Of a stretch of 64,000 nucleotides of DNA, positions 26,983-34,775 are shown piece by piece. The translations under genes and the position numbers were made by a program. How positions within the stretch are numbered: the first letter of the stretch is position 1; every line of letters starts with the position of its first letter. The DNA is from an uncultured Clostridia bacterium (GTDB taxonomy: Bacteria; Bacillota; Clostridia; Oscillospirales; Ruminococcaceae), in contig CANQCK010000001.1 in the NCBI GenBank assembly GCA_947589185.1, forward strand, positions 409,685-473,684, given 5' to 3'. Below the pieces are notes generated by a model. The model did no database searches. It was not told where the DNA came from and saw nothing but the letters and a program-made list of their open reading frames with translations.

Positions 26983-27063
26983 GACGTTACCGTCAGAAAT
27001 AAGATGAAAAAATACGGTAAGGTCTGCCTTTTTAATAATACCTTTATAAAACAGAAGGAGGAA

Positions 27064-28716
27064 ATGCTCGTTAAAGAGCGTAATCATATTATGAGATACA
27101 ACGAAAACGATTCTGTAAACAGTGACGGAACATATCACTTTAAAGGTGATAAAAACAAAGAAAACTTCACTGATTATTATGATAAAGCCTTTAATGAAGA
27201 ACCCCAAGATGAGGAAGAACTCGGCGCAGAGTTTGCAAAAGGTTTTCACGAAGAAATAAATATAGATGTAGATCCCTACAGGGATACCAGAAAAGAAAAT
27301 CCCTTCCAAAATCCCAATTACAGACGCTCAAATAACGACAGATACTATGATGAACAAGACAGATATAATGATTACGGGCATAATCCGTATGACGATTACT
27401 ACAGAAATCAAAGAAAAGGAAACGGACAAGCCAATATGAATAATAATGATTTCGGTTATGAAGACCGTTATACAAGACGCAGTCAAAATCAAGGCAGAGG
27501 CAATCAGAACAGAAACTATCCAAACAGGAATCAAAATCCTCCGCCGAGACAAAACGGCAATTACGGACAAAATCAAAATTACCGAAACAGAAGAAGCCCT
27601 CAGCCAAATAATCATCGGCAAAGAAATTATGACAGCAGAGATTATGACAGAGGTATTGACAGAGATTACAGACAGCGTGAAAGGTATGACGATTTTGACA
27701 GACAGGATAGAAAAAATAAAAAGGGCAAAAAGAAAAGAAAATTCACATTCAAGAAGTTTTTGCTTATACTGATTCTTTTGGTCCTTGTTATATTCGGATT
27801 GCTGTCAGCACTTATTCTGCATTATATCGGTCTTATGAATCTAGTAGACACGGGCGACAGAGTTTCAAATTCAGCAAGCGTTATTTCTTCAGATAATGTT
27901 GAGAATATACTTATTATCGGCAGTGATTCAAGAACCGAAGATAAAAGAGCACGTTCTGATTCTATGATTCTTTTGTCAGTAAACAAGGAAAACAACCAAC
28001 TTGTGCAGACATCATTTATGAGAGATATGTATGTGGAAATTCCGGGATTCGGAGAAAATAAAATCAACGCTGCCTACAACAACGGCGGTCCCGAGCTTGT
28101 TATGGACACTATTGAACAAAATTTCAATATTCAGATAGACCACTATATACAGATTGATTTCTTCTCATTTATTGACATTATCGACGCTCTCGGAGGACTG
28201 GATATTGAAATCACAGACGCAGAAGCACAAGCTATGACCGATCCATTAGGCGAGCAAAACAAATATCTTGAAAATGACAGAGGTACCGACTATCTCAAAG
28301 AGGGCGGAAAAATCCATATGAACGGCAATCAGGCTCTTGCATATGCAAGAATCAGGCATATTTCAGGAACGACCGGCACTGACTTTGGCAGAACAGATCG
28401 TCAAAGAAAAGTATTAAATATGATTATCGACAAAATCAAAGGAGCAGGAATTTCAAGTATAAACAAAATGCTTGAGAATGTTCTTCCTCAAATCACAACT
28501 AATCTTACAAAAAATCAATTATACTTTCTGTCTCTTAGAGCACCGTTTATTCTAAGCTATGAACGCATTGAGATGAGAATTCCTTACGGAGATGAGGGCA
28601 GCACTTCAGATAAGAGATATTGGGAATACGGTACAGGTGCAGGAGGTTCATCAATACTGATTGTAGACTTCGAAAAGAATTCAGCATTGCTGAGGAAAAC
28701 CATCTACGGTTATTAA
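27064..28716 (+). CDS. LytR-CpsA-Psr (LCP) family cell-wall polymer ligase
   Basis: About 550 aa from the ATG at 27064. The N-terminal ~220 residues are cytosolic, low-complexity and rich in Asn, Arg, Gln, Asp and Tyr. A basic stretch (KNKKGKKKRK) leads into one membrane helix. The extracellular LCP domain has the conserved IGSDSRTEDKRARSDSM, FMRDMYVEIPG, and YARIRHISGTTGTDFGRTDRQR regions. LCP enzymes attach teichoic acids or capsule from lipid carriers to peptidoglycan, so it may act on the product of the 5.5-17.5 kb locus. Start uncertain: 27004 has no ribosome site, 27064 follows AAGGAGG by only two bases, and 27091 is another option. Confidence 0.88.
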   Translation: MLVKERNHIMRYNENDSVNSDGTYHFKGDKNKENFTDYYDKAFNEEPQDEEELGAEFAKGFHEEINIDVDPYRDTRKENPFQNPNYRRSNNDRYYDEQDRYNDYGHNPYDDYYRNQRKGNGQANMNNNDFGYEDRYTRRSQNQGRGNQNRNYPNRNQNPPPRQNGNYGQNQNYRNRRSPQPNNHRQRNYDSRDYDRGIDRDYRQRERYDDFDRQDRKNKKGKKKRKFTFKKFLLILILLVLVIFGLLSALILHYIGLMNLVDTGDRVSNSASVISSDNVENILIIGSDSRTEDKRARSDSMILLSVNKENNQLVQTSFMRDMYVEIPGFGENKINAAYNNGGPELVMDTIEQNFNIQIDHYIQIDFFSFIDIIDALGGLDIEITDAEAQAMTDPLGEQNKYLENDRGTDYLKEGGKIHMNGNQALAYARIRHISGTTGTDFGRTDRQRKVLNMIIDKIKGAGISSINKMLENVLPQITTNLTKNQLYFLSLRAPFILSYERIEMRIPYGDEGSTSDKRYWEYGTGAGGSSILIVDFEKNSALLRKTIYGY

Positions 28717-28740
28717 ACAAAATGCAAGTTCAGAAAATTC

Positions 28741-28780
28741 AAAGTGGGTGTACCCTTTGGCACACCCACATTTATTTTAC
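28741..28780 (+). terminator. Terminator of the LCP gene
   Basis: GTGGGTGT (28744-28751) pairs with ACACCCAC (28762-28769), followed by a T-rich ATTTATTTTA. Confidence 0.8.
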
Positions 28781-28953
28781 AGTAAAGATAAAAACTTCAC
28801 GCTGAAAGCTCCCCTATGGACATAAATGAACATAAATCCGCAATATTTCTCTTATGCCACTCCCTGCGTATAAGAAGTTTTTAAATTCACTGATAAAATA
28901 TAATATTCCAAAAGTCGCTTTAATGTGACAAATAAATACTCATAAAACATAAT

Positions 28954-28990
28954 AAGACCGATACATTACTGATGTATCGGTCTTAGATAT
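28954..28990 (-). terminator. Terminator of the mini-frame RNA
   Basis: Perfect 13-bp stem AAGACCGATACAT (28954-28966) / ATGTATCGGTCTT (28972-28984) with a 5-base loop. On the minus strand it is followed by ATTATGTTTTA; on the plus strand by AGATATATATTC. Confidence 0.75.
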
Positions 28991-29400
28991 ATATTCAATT
29001 TGTAATCTGAATCGCATCTATATCTGTTAAAATAATCGGTTTCACTCTTCCGAGTATCCTAACAGTCTTAAATCATTCAGTCTTAACACTTCATCCGCTA
29101 AGCTCCAACCTAATTATTTTTTCAATCTTAATAACTTACATCAATGCTTGCTTGAAAATCAGTGACATTTACTTTAAATATAATTAAATCTTTATCAGTA
29201 GACTATATTCTGAGCTTAGATTTCGTTCATATTACAACCAATCTACAAGCGTCTCATTGATGAATCCTCTATTGCCATTGGACTCACCTCTTTAATTCTA
29301 AATTTTAATCATTCGGTCTTGATAGGATTTAATTCTTTTTAACATTCCTATCACACCCTTTCATTTTTAATTCTAATCAACAGGATTTCTCAGTTAAAAT

Positions 29401-29668
29401 CTTAACTGTTCATTGGACCTTTCTCCTTTTTTAAAATTTTTACCTGTTTTGTATTTTTCAATACCTTAATCAGCACATCGGACTATCTTCCTTTCAATCA
29501 ATGCTAGGTTTTGAAATGAATCTTAACAGTTCATCGGACCTTTCTCCTTTTTTAAATTTTGACCTGTTTCGTATTTTTCAATACCTTAATCAGCACATCG
29601 GACTATCTTCCTTTCAATCAATGCTAGGCTTTGAAATGAATCTTAACAGTTCATTGGACCTTTCTCCT
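29401..29668 (-). repeat. 120-bp tandem direct repeat, about 2.2 copies
   Basis: Units begin at 29401, 29522 and 29642 and differ at only a few positions between the first two. Each unit contains TCAGCACATCGGACTATCTTCC and a CCTTTCTCCTT block on the plus strand. Unique spacers are absent, so it is not a CRISPR array. Confidence 0.9.
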
Positions 29669-29746
29669 TAATTAGAATTTATGAATCAAGGCTTGAAATA
29701 AATAACTTAGCTCCCGCTGTTTTTATCTCTTCCTTTCTTCAACTAT

Positions 29747-29775
29747 AATATAACACATCTTATATGGAATGTCAA
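29747..29775 (-). promoter_or_regulatory. Promoter of the mini-frame RNA
   Basis: Minus-strand TTGACA (29775-29770), a 17-base spacer and TATATT (29752-29747). Transcription would start near 29740. Divergent from the DUF1292 promoter 60 bases away. Confidence 0.75.
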
Positions 29776-29833
29776 TAGTTTTTTTCAACTTTTTTATAAT
29801 TTTTTTATTTAATTTTACTTTTACAAAATCTGC

Positions 29834-29862
29834 TTGACAATTGAATTTATATATATTATAAT
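29834..29862 (+). promoter_or_regulatory. Promoter of the DUF1292 gene
   Basis: Perfect TTGACA (29834-29839) and TATAAT (29857-29862) with a 17-base spacer; the leader is about 80 nt. Confidence 0.85.
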
Positions 29863-29951
29863 ATAAATGTTGTGGTGCTTATATTCACCATAATTTTTTT
29901 ATTAAAATAAAAATTGCATATATTATTAATATCATCTTAGGAGGTTTAATT

Positions 29952-30329
29952 ATGAACGAAGAAATGGATATGCAGCCTGATCTGTATACGCTTGTTGACG
30001 AAGAAGGTCAAGAGCAAATGTTTGAGCTTTTGGATTCTCTTGAGTATGAAGGAGAAACATATTATGCTCTGACACCTTATTTAGATGATGCTGAAGCAAT
30101 TCTTGCCGACGACGGCGAAGTCGTTATTCTCAAGTCAACATACGAAGGTGACGAAGAGGTTCTTGTTTCTGTTGACGACGATGATCTTTTCGACAAGTTG
30201 GGCGATATGTTTATGGATCGCTTTGCCGAGCTGTTTGAAGATGATGACGAAGATTCTGTTGAAATTGAAGGCAGCGACAGGGTCGATCTTGAAAACGGAG
30301 AGGTTGATTTGACCGATTCTGACGATTAA
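29952..30329 (+). CDS. DUF1292 family acidic protein (YrzB-like)
   Basis: The 125-aa protein has the DUF1292 core in its first 70 residues (LVDEEGQEQMFELLDSLEYEGETYYAL). The C-terminal half is extremely rich in Asp and Glu. The family is small, cytosolic, common in Firmicutes and without known function, and usually lies near alaS, ruvX or fur-type genes. Here it stands alone behind a strong promoter and AGGAGG, next to a 6S RNA gene. The acidic tail is longer than in typical members. Confidence 0.85.
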   Translation: MNEEMDMQPDLYTLVDEEGQEQMFELLDSLEYEGETYYALTPYLDDAEAILADDGEVVILKSTYEGDEEVLVSVDDDDLFDKLGDMFMDRFAELFEDDDEDSVEIEGSDRVDLENGEVDLTDSDD

Positions 30330-30373
30330 TCAGTATGCTTTTTATTGCATATTAATTTGTCGAAAATTACCGC

Positions 30374-30402
30374 TTGTATACTAAATTTGCAGGTGGTATA
30401 AT
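30374..30402 (+). promoter_or_regulatory. Promoter of the 6S RNA gene
   Basis: TTGTAT (30374-30379), a 17-base spacer and TATAAT (30397-30402). Start predicted near 30409. Confidence 0.75.
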
Positions 30403-30408
30403 ACTAAC

Positions 30409-30668
30409 AGAGAAAATTATTTATTTAACGCTTTCTGCCTTGTGCGAACAAGCACAGTTTTTATAATCCAACACATAGAATAAGGGAACTAAGCTCTGAC
30501 TGAAGATTGCAGACCTCCCGGTTTTGCCGGACGAAGGGAGCGTGAGGCTTTCAGGCCGTTACCCACCTGCACAAGTGCGGGTTTTATTCACTGTGCGACG
30601 GCAAGGCGGATATATTAGAATTTTAAACTGCTCATTTGCTTTTGGCAAGTGGGCAGTTTGTTTTTTAC
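30409..30668 (+). ncRNA. ssrS: 6S RNA (SsrS/BsrA) with its terminator
   Basis: The segment carries blocks I recall as conserved in clostridial 6S RNAs: CTGCCTTGTGCGAAC at the 5' side, AAGGGAACTAAGCTCTG, GACCTCCCGG, GGCCGTTACCCACCTG, and a 3' strand GGCAAGGCGG that pairs with CTGCCTTG to close the molecule. The mature RNA would end near 30612. A terminator follows: AAACTGCTCATTTGC (30624-30638) / GCAAGTGGGCAGTTT (30645-30659), then T6. 6S RNA binds housekeeping RNA polymerase by mimicking an open promoter and dampens transcription in stationary phase. A covariance-model search was not run. Confidence 0.82.
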
Positions 30669-30702
30669 AAAAATGTATTCAGATTTCTCTGAATGTCAAT
30701 AG

Positions 30703-31230
30703 TTATTGTCTTTTCAAAGCAGCTACCAACGCAGTTGCTGCAACTCCTGTAACAATCCCTGTCACAATTGCAGACAGAAGCAAAATTGGGGCATAAATAG
30801 AGATCCAAGGCGTTCCGGTTGCTATGACCGCAACCGTAAGCTGTCCTGCATTGTGAAATATCGCCCCCAGAACTGAAGTTATCCATATTTTCTTTTCACC
30901 AAAAGCGTCTATAACCAGAGCCATAATTGTAAATGCCAATATTCCTCCGACAATGCTGAATGAAAAACTCAGCACGTTTCCGGCAAAAATGCTGGAAAGA
31001 ATAATTCTCATAACAAGAATTATAAATGCCTCTCTCTTTCCCAGAATGACCATTGCTATAAGGGTTACAATATTTGAAAAACCAATTTTAACACCCTGAA
31101 TGGGTATAGGCGGCAGTGCTGCTTCGACCGTAAAAAGTATCAGCGAGACAGCTGTAAGTATTGCCATTGCCGTATATTTTTTAAGATTTACAGAATTTCT
31201 TATTTTCAGAGTTGAATCCTTATTTTTCAT
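30703..31230 (-). CDS. Gx transporter family (heptaprenyl diphosphate synthase component I-like) membrane protein
   Basis: About 175 aa with five or six hydrophobic segments. ALPPIPIQGVKIGFSNIVTLIAM near residues 40-62 and FHNAGQLTVA near 132 are hallmarks of the Gx/Hpre_diP_synt_I family. These are ECF S-component-like proteins found with NusG-II proteins and flavin-dependent redox modules in Firmicutes. The longest frame begins at 31251; the ATG at 31230 fits AAGGG better, though spacing is long. The NusG-II partner lies directly upstream, which supports the family call. The substrate is unknown. Confidence 0.85.
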   Translation of the reverse strand: MKNKDSTLKIRNSVNLKKYTAMAILTAVSLILFTVEAALPPIPIQGVKIGFSNIVTLIAMVILGKREAFIILVMRIILSSIFAGNVLSFSFSIVGGILAFTIMALVIDAFGEKKIWITSVLGAIFHNAGQLTVAVIATGTPWISIYAPILLLSAIVTGIVTGVAATALVAALKRQ

Positions 31231-31285
31231 TTTATTCACGTTACCCTTCATATGCTTGCAATTCTATTCGCATACCGATCTAAAA

Positions 31286-31675
31286 TTATATTTCAGCGTC
31301 AATATCATTTGTCTTATCACCGTTTTTAACTTTTATAACCAGACCGTTCGGTACACATACTATCGGCAGCAGACTGTTGTCTATCTCCCCTTGTTTTACG
31401 CAAATCTGATTTTTGCAGTCGGCTTCAACTACCGATATTTTACCGTTTCTTATACGCACAATATTGTAATTATCACCGTTTTCTACAATAAATTCATCGT
31501 CTTTATCCAGACTTACTGTGCGAATCAACTTATTATCTGTGTATATTTCAGCTGTTTTCCCTGTCAGTTTTCCAGAGAGCATAATAAAAATTATAAGTAT
31601 GGATATAACAGCTAATAATAAAAACAGAGTAATCCATAATATGTTAGAAGTTAAAATTTTTTTTGTGTTTTTCAT
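31286..31675 (-). CDS. NusG domain II-containing extracytoplasmic protein
   Basis: About 129 aa: a short cytosolic start, one membrane anchor (residues 9-30), then the small beta-barrel NusG-II domain. The conserved KNQICVKQGEIDNSLLPIVCVPNGLVI segment (about 80-106) with two cysteines is present. The family accompanies Gx transporters and, in many anaerobes, FMN-binding or ApbE proteins of flavin-based electron transfer; none of those is next door here. The start is the ATG at 31675, behind GGTGATT; the frame extends to a TTG at 31687. Confidence 0.85.
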   Translation of the reverse strand: MKNTKKILTSNILWITLFLLLAVISILIIFIMLSGKLTGKTAEIYTDNKLIRTVSLDKDDEFIVENGDNYNIVRIRNGKISVVEADCKNQICVKQGEIDNSLLPIVCVPNGLVIKVKNGDKTNDIDAEI

Positions 31676-31720
31676 AATAATCACCAAGTTATATTATTCA
31701 GAATTTATCTGACCTAAAAT

Positions 31721-31749
31721 ATAATACACTTTTATTTTAGATCGGTCAA
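31721..31749 (-). promoter_or_regulatory. Promoter of the NusG-II/Gx operon
   Basis: Minus-strand TTGACC (31749-31744), a 17-base spacer and TATTAT (31726-31721). Confidence 0.6.
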
Positions 31750-31800
31750 TAAATTTCTAAAAAAAATCTAATAATTTATACAAATATTTTTCAAAAATAC

Positions 31801-31955
31801 TTGATTTTCTCATTAATATATGCTAAAATGTTGTAGACACTATTAATGGCAACTACAACATATGGAAAAATACATATGCAAAATTAAAATGTTTTCATTA
31901 AAAATATTATCAGCTTTTTGCTCAAAGTTGACTAAAAAGCTGATTGTTTCTGATA
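31801..31955 (+). ncRNA. Possible small RNA or orphan leader upstream of murA
   Basis: TTGATT (31801-31806), a 17-base spacer and TAAAAT (31824-31829) form a promoter. An 8-bp inverted repeat TGTTGTAG / CTACAACA (31829-31836, 31853-31860) spans the start site and could be an operator or a 5' hairpin. About 110 nt later an 11-bp hairpin ATCAGCTTTTT / AAAAAGCTGAT (31909-31919, 31934-31944) is followed by TGTTTC. No coding frame fits. murA has its own promoter further right, so this looks like a separate short transcript. Confidence 0.45.
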
Positions 31956-31992
31956 ACATTTTTGACACATAGTAGAAATTACAATATTTTCA

Positions 31993-32021
31993 TTGATTTT
32001 TATTTGTTTAACTGATATAAT
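31993..32021 (+). promoter_or_regulatory. Promoter of murA
   Basis: TTGATT (31993-31998), a 17-base spacer and a perfect TATAAT (32016-32021). The 5' leader of about 65 nt contains GCAAAGA / TCTTTGC arms. Confidence 0.75.
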
Positions 32022-32094
32022 TGATAAGATGTGTTATGGCAAAGAATAGATAGAGAGATACTCTTTGCAAATAGAACTTAAGGAGCGAAAAACT

Positions 32095-33375
32095 TTGGAT
32101 AAGTATGTAATAAAGGGGGGCATCCCGCTTAGCGGCGAAGTCGTTGTAAGCGGTGCAAAGAATGCCGCCGTTGCACTTGTTGCTGCAACAATTCTTTGCG
32201 ATGAACCCTGTGTACTGGAAAACGTCCCTGAAATAAGTGATATATCGATCTGCATAAAAATTTTAAAGGAAATGGGTGCAGATGTTAAAATATTAGGAAA
32301 AAATACTGTAAAATTTGATACTACACGAATGACCAGTCCTGTTGTTCCGTACGAACTGGCACGTTCTATGAGAGCGTCGAGTTATTTTCTTGGAACACTG
32401 CTCGGAAGATTTCATGAGGCATATGTGCCGCTTCCGGGAGGATGTGATTTGGGTGACAGACCTATTGATCAGCATTTAAAGGCATTTGCCTGTTTAGGAG
32501 CAGACTACGCTATTGAAAGCGGTACTGTTCATCTAAAAACCGATACACTTATCGGAAGTCAGATATATTTTGACTTTATAACAGTAGGTGCAACTATTAA
32601 CGCAATTTTTGCCGCTGTAAAAACTAAAGGGCTTACGATCATTGAAAATGCGGCAAAAGAACCTCATATTGTTGACCTTGCAAACTTCCTTAACTCAATG
32701 GGTGCTGATATACGAGGTGCCGGCACCGATGTAATTAAAATACGCGGCGTTGACTATCTAAAGGGAATTACTTACGCTATTATCCCAGACCAAATTGAAG
32801 CAGGAACATATATGGTCGCTGCAGCCGCAACAAAGGGAAATGTTCTTATCAAAAATGTTATCCCTAAACATTTGGAATCTATTACTGCTAAGCTCCGTAA
32901 AGTAGGAGTAACTGTTGAAGAATTTGATGAAAGTGTTCGTGTATCGGTTGACGGGCCGATTATGAAAACCAGCTTAAAGACAATGCCTCATCCGGGATTT
33001 CCTACAGATATGCAGCCTCAGTTTTCGACGCTGCTTACGCTTGCTTACGGAACAAGCATTGTAACGGATGATATTTTTGATAATCGCTTCAGATATGTTG
33101 CCGAACTCAGAAGAATGGGTGCTGATATTTCGGTTGACGGAACCGTTGCAGTCATTCAGGGCGTAGGAAAACTTACCGGTGCCCCTGTTAAGGCAACAGA
33201 CCTTAGAGCAGGTGCTGCACTTGTTATCGCCGGACTTGCCGCTGATGGTGTTACAGAGATTGATGATATTTATCATATCGAGAGAGGATATGAAGCAATA
33301 GACGAAAAGTTCAGAGCGTTAGGTGCTGACATCAAGCGGGTTTATTATCCTGAACCTATCGTAATGTCAAGCTGA
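32095..33375 (+). CDS. murA: UDP-N-acetylglucosamine 1-carboxyvinyltransferase
   Basis: A 426-aa enzyme of the first committed step of peptidoglycan synthesis, adding enolpyruvate from PEP to UDP-GlcNAc. SGAKNA near residue 18 supplies the catalytic lysine. The loop LPGGCDLGDRPID holds the active-site cysteine near 117, which fosfomycin targets. GFPTDMQPQF lies near 300. The longest frame begins with TTG at 32065, without a ribosome site. The TTG at 32095 follows AAGGAGCGAAAAAC at good spacing and gives the usual N terminus (DKYVIKGG), so it is chosen. Confidence 0.95.
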   Translation: MDKYVIKGGIPLSGEVVVSGAKNAAVALVAATILCDEPCVLENVPEISDISICIKILKEMGADVKILGKNTVKFDTTRMTSPVVPYELARSMRASSYFLGTLLGRFHEAYVPLPGGCDLGDRPIDQHLKAFACLGADYAIESGTVHLKTDTLIGSQIYFDFITVGATINAIFAAVKTKGLTIIENAAKEPHIVDLANFLNSMGADIRGAGTDVIKIRGVDYLKGITYAIIPDQIEAGTYMVAAAATKGNVLIKNVIPKHLESITAKLRKVGVTVEEFDESVRVSVDGPIMKTSLKTMPHPGFPTDMQPQFSTLLTLAYGTSIVTDDIFDNRFRYVAELRRMGADISVDGTVAVIQGVGKLTGAPVKATDLRAGAALVIAGLAADGVTEIDDIYHIERGYEAIDEKFRALGADIKRVYYPEPIVMSS

Positions 33376-33445
33376 TTTACGAAAATTCAAGGCGACAGTA
33401 ATGGTCGCCTTTTTATTATGTATACATATCGAAAGGAGCTTATAA

Positions 33446-34237
33446 ATGGCAAGAATTTACCCCTTGTTTTCATCAAGCAAGGGCAATGCAACCTTTATCG
33501 GCAACGAAAAGGGTGGAATACTTATAGATTCAGGCGTAAGCTGCAAAATGCTTACTCAGGCACTTCTTGATAACGGACTAAGCCCCGAATCAGTACAGGG
33601 AATTTTCATAACCCACGAGCATACCGACCACATAAAAGGATTAAAAATATTTACTAAAAACTTTCACACACCTGTTTTTGCAGGAGATAAAAATCTTGAA
33701 TTCTTACTTGCATCTGACTGTATTTCTCCCAACTCAAAAGCCGAAGTAATTGATGTCGACGGCAAGCCTACAGAATGCGGAGGGTATCAAATTTATGCTT
33801 TTTCAACTCCTCACGATACAAGGCAGAGCAACGGATACAAAATTATTACTCCCGACCTTAAAACCATAACAATCTGTACCGATCTTGGAGAGGTCACTGA
33901 AAATGTACATAAAAATATCTGTGGCTCTGATTTAATTCTTTTTGAGTCAAATTATGATGAGCTTATGCTTAAAAACGGAAGCTATCCGTATATGCTCAAA
34001 AAAAGAATTGCTTCAAACCACGGACATTTGTCAAACGACGCTAGTGCATCAGAAATTGAAAATTTGCTGAACACCGGAACAACACGGGTAATTCTAGGGC
34101 ATCTCAGCCAGCAGAATAACACGCCTGTAAAAGCCAGAGAAACCATAGTTAATCATCTTTCAGGGTTCAAATGCGGTGTGGATTATATACTGAAGATTGC
34201 ACCTGTGTTCAACGAAGGCGAGGTCGTTACGCTATGA
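33446..34237 (+). CDS. MBL-fold metallo-hydrolase, WalJ/YycJ-like
   Basis: The 263-aa protein has the metallo-beta-lactamase metal site ITHEHTDHIKG near residues 52-62 and further ligands in CTDLGE near 155 and LGHLSQ near 226. The start PLFSSSKGNATFIG is typical of the YycJ/WalJ group, putative 5'-exonucleases encoded with the WalKR operon and often next to rlmH, as here. The stop overlaps the rlmH start (ATGA), giving translational coupling. AAAGGAG precedes the ATG. Confidence 0.9.
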   Translation: MARIYPLFSSSKGNATFIGNEKGGILIDSGVSCKMLTQALLDNGLSPESVQGIFITHEHTDHIKGLKIFTKNFHTPVFAGDKNLEFLLASDCISPNSKAEVIDVDGKPTECGGYQIYAFSTPHDTRQSNGYKIITPDLKTITICTDLGEVTENVHKNICGSDLILFESNYDELMLKNGSYPYMLKKRIASNHGHLSNDASASEIENLLNTGTTRVILGHLSQQNNTPVKARETIVNHLSGFKCGVDYILKIAPVFNEGEVVTL

Positions 34238-34719
34238 TGAGCATTAATATAATAGCTGTAGGAAAGTTAAAAGAAAGCTATCTGCGTGATGCGGCTTCGG
34301 AATACTCTAAAAGACTTTCAGGGTTTTGCAAACTTAAAGTCATAGAATTACCTGAAAGCAGACTATCTGAAAATCCCGGTGAAAAGGAAATTCAAAATGC
34401 TCTTGACATTGAGGCAAAGCTGATTGACAGCTATCTTAACAATGGCTCTGCTTATAATATTGCTATGTGTATTGAGGGCAAACAGCTTTCAAGCAATGAA
34501 CTATCTGCAAAAATCAATGACGCAGGTATAAACGGGAAAAGCACCATTAACTTCATTATCGGTTCAAGCTTTGGAATATCACCTGCCATAAAAGACAAAG
34601 CGGATTTCAGGCTTTCGATGTCTAAAATGACCTTTCCCCATCAGCTTGCACGAATACTTCTGCTCGAGCAGATTTACAGGGCATTTCAGATTTTAAACGG
34701 CGGAAAATATCATAAATAA
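34234..34719 (+). CDS. rlmH: 23S rRNA (pseudouridine-1915-N3)-methyltransferase RlmH
   Basis: A 161-aa SPOUT methyltransferase that modifies helix 69 of 23S rRNA on the 70S ribosome. It starts MSINIIAVGKLKESYLRDA, has FIIGSSFGIS near residue 108 and MTFPHQLARILLLEQIYRAFQI near 131-152, all classic RlmH. The frame extends upstream to 34171, but those 21 codons lie inside the hydrolase gene; the ATG at 34234 overlaps that gene's stop and gives the standard length. Confidence 0.95.
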   Translation: MMSINIIAVGKLKESYLRDAASEYSKRLSGFCKLKVIELPESRLSENPGEKEIQNALDIEAKLIDSYLNNGSAYNIAMCIEGKQLSSNELSAKINDAGINGKSTINFIIGSSFGISPAIKDKADFRLSMSKMTFPHQLARILLLEQIYRAFQILNGGKYHK

Positions 34720-34720
34720 T

Positions 34721-34764
34721 ACAAAAAAGACTATCTGATTTTTTTCAGATAGTCTTATATTTTT
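34721..34764. terminator. Bidirectional terminator between rlmH and the lipoprotein gene
   Basis: AAGACTATCTGA (34727-34738) and TCAGATAGTCTT (34745-34756) pair perfectly around a T6 loop. An A-run on the left and T-rich sequence on the right serve both converging genes. Confidence 0.85.
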
Positions 34765-34775
34765 GATAACTGAAA

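Larger units (their letters stand above)
28950..29740 (-). ncRNA. Minus-strand RNA with tandem repeats and an array of two- to three-codon frames
   Basis: A self-contained transcription unit, promoter 29775-29747 and terminator 28984-28954, with no normal gene inside. Two full 120/121-bp direct repeats (29401-29521, 29522-29641) and a partial third (29642-29668) are visible. Each holds AAGGAGAAAGGTCC-ATG and AAGGAAGATAGTCC-ATG sites. The frames opened are MNC-stop (29654-29643 and 29534-29523), MNS-stop (29413-29402), MC-stop (29598-29590 and 29478-29470) and MKC-stop (29094-29083, behind TTGGAG). Two longer ones start at 29345 (15 aa) and 29278 (11 aa). Six starts share GTCCRATG or a close form. 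Function unknown. Confidence 0.6.

Noticed and set aside
28780..28950. Possible small gene or tRNA between the LCP terminator and the mini-frame RNA terminator
   Set aside because: No cloverleaf, no T-loop consensus and no frame with a ribosome site were found.
29401..29668. CRISPR-like array
   Set aside because: The repeats are 120 bp and directly adjoining, with no unique spacers of constant length and no cas genes nearby.
30524..30796. 90-codon plus-strand frame
   Set aside because: It runs through the 6S RNA and its terminator, then antisense over the Gx transporter gene; no ribosome site and no protein-like composition.
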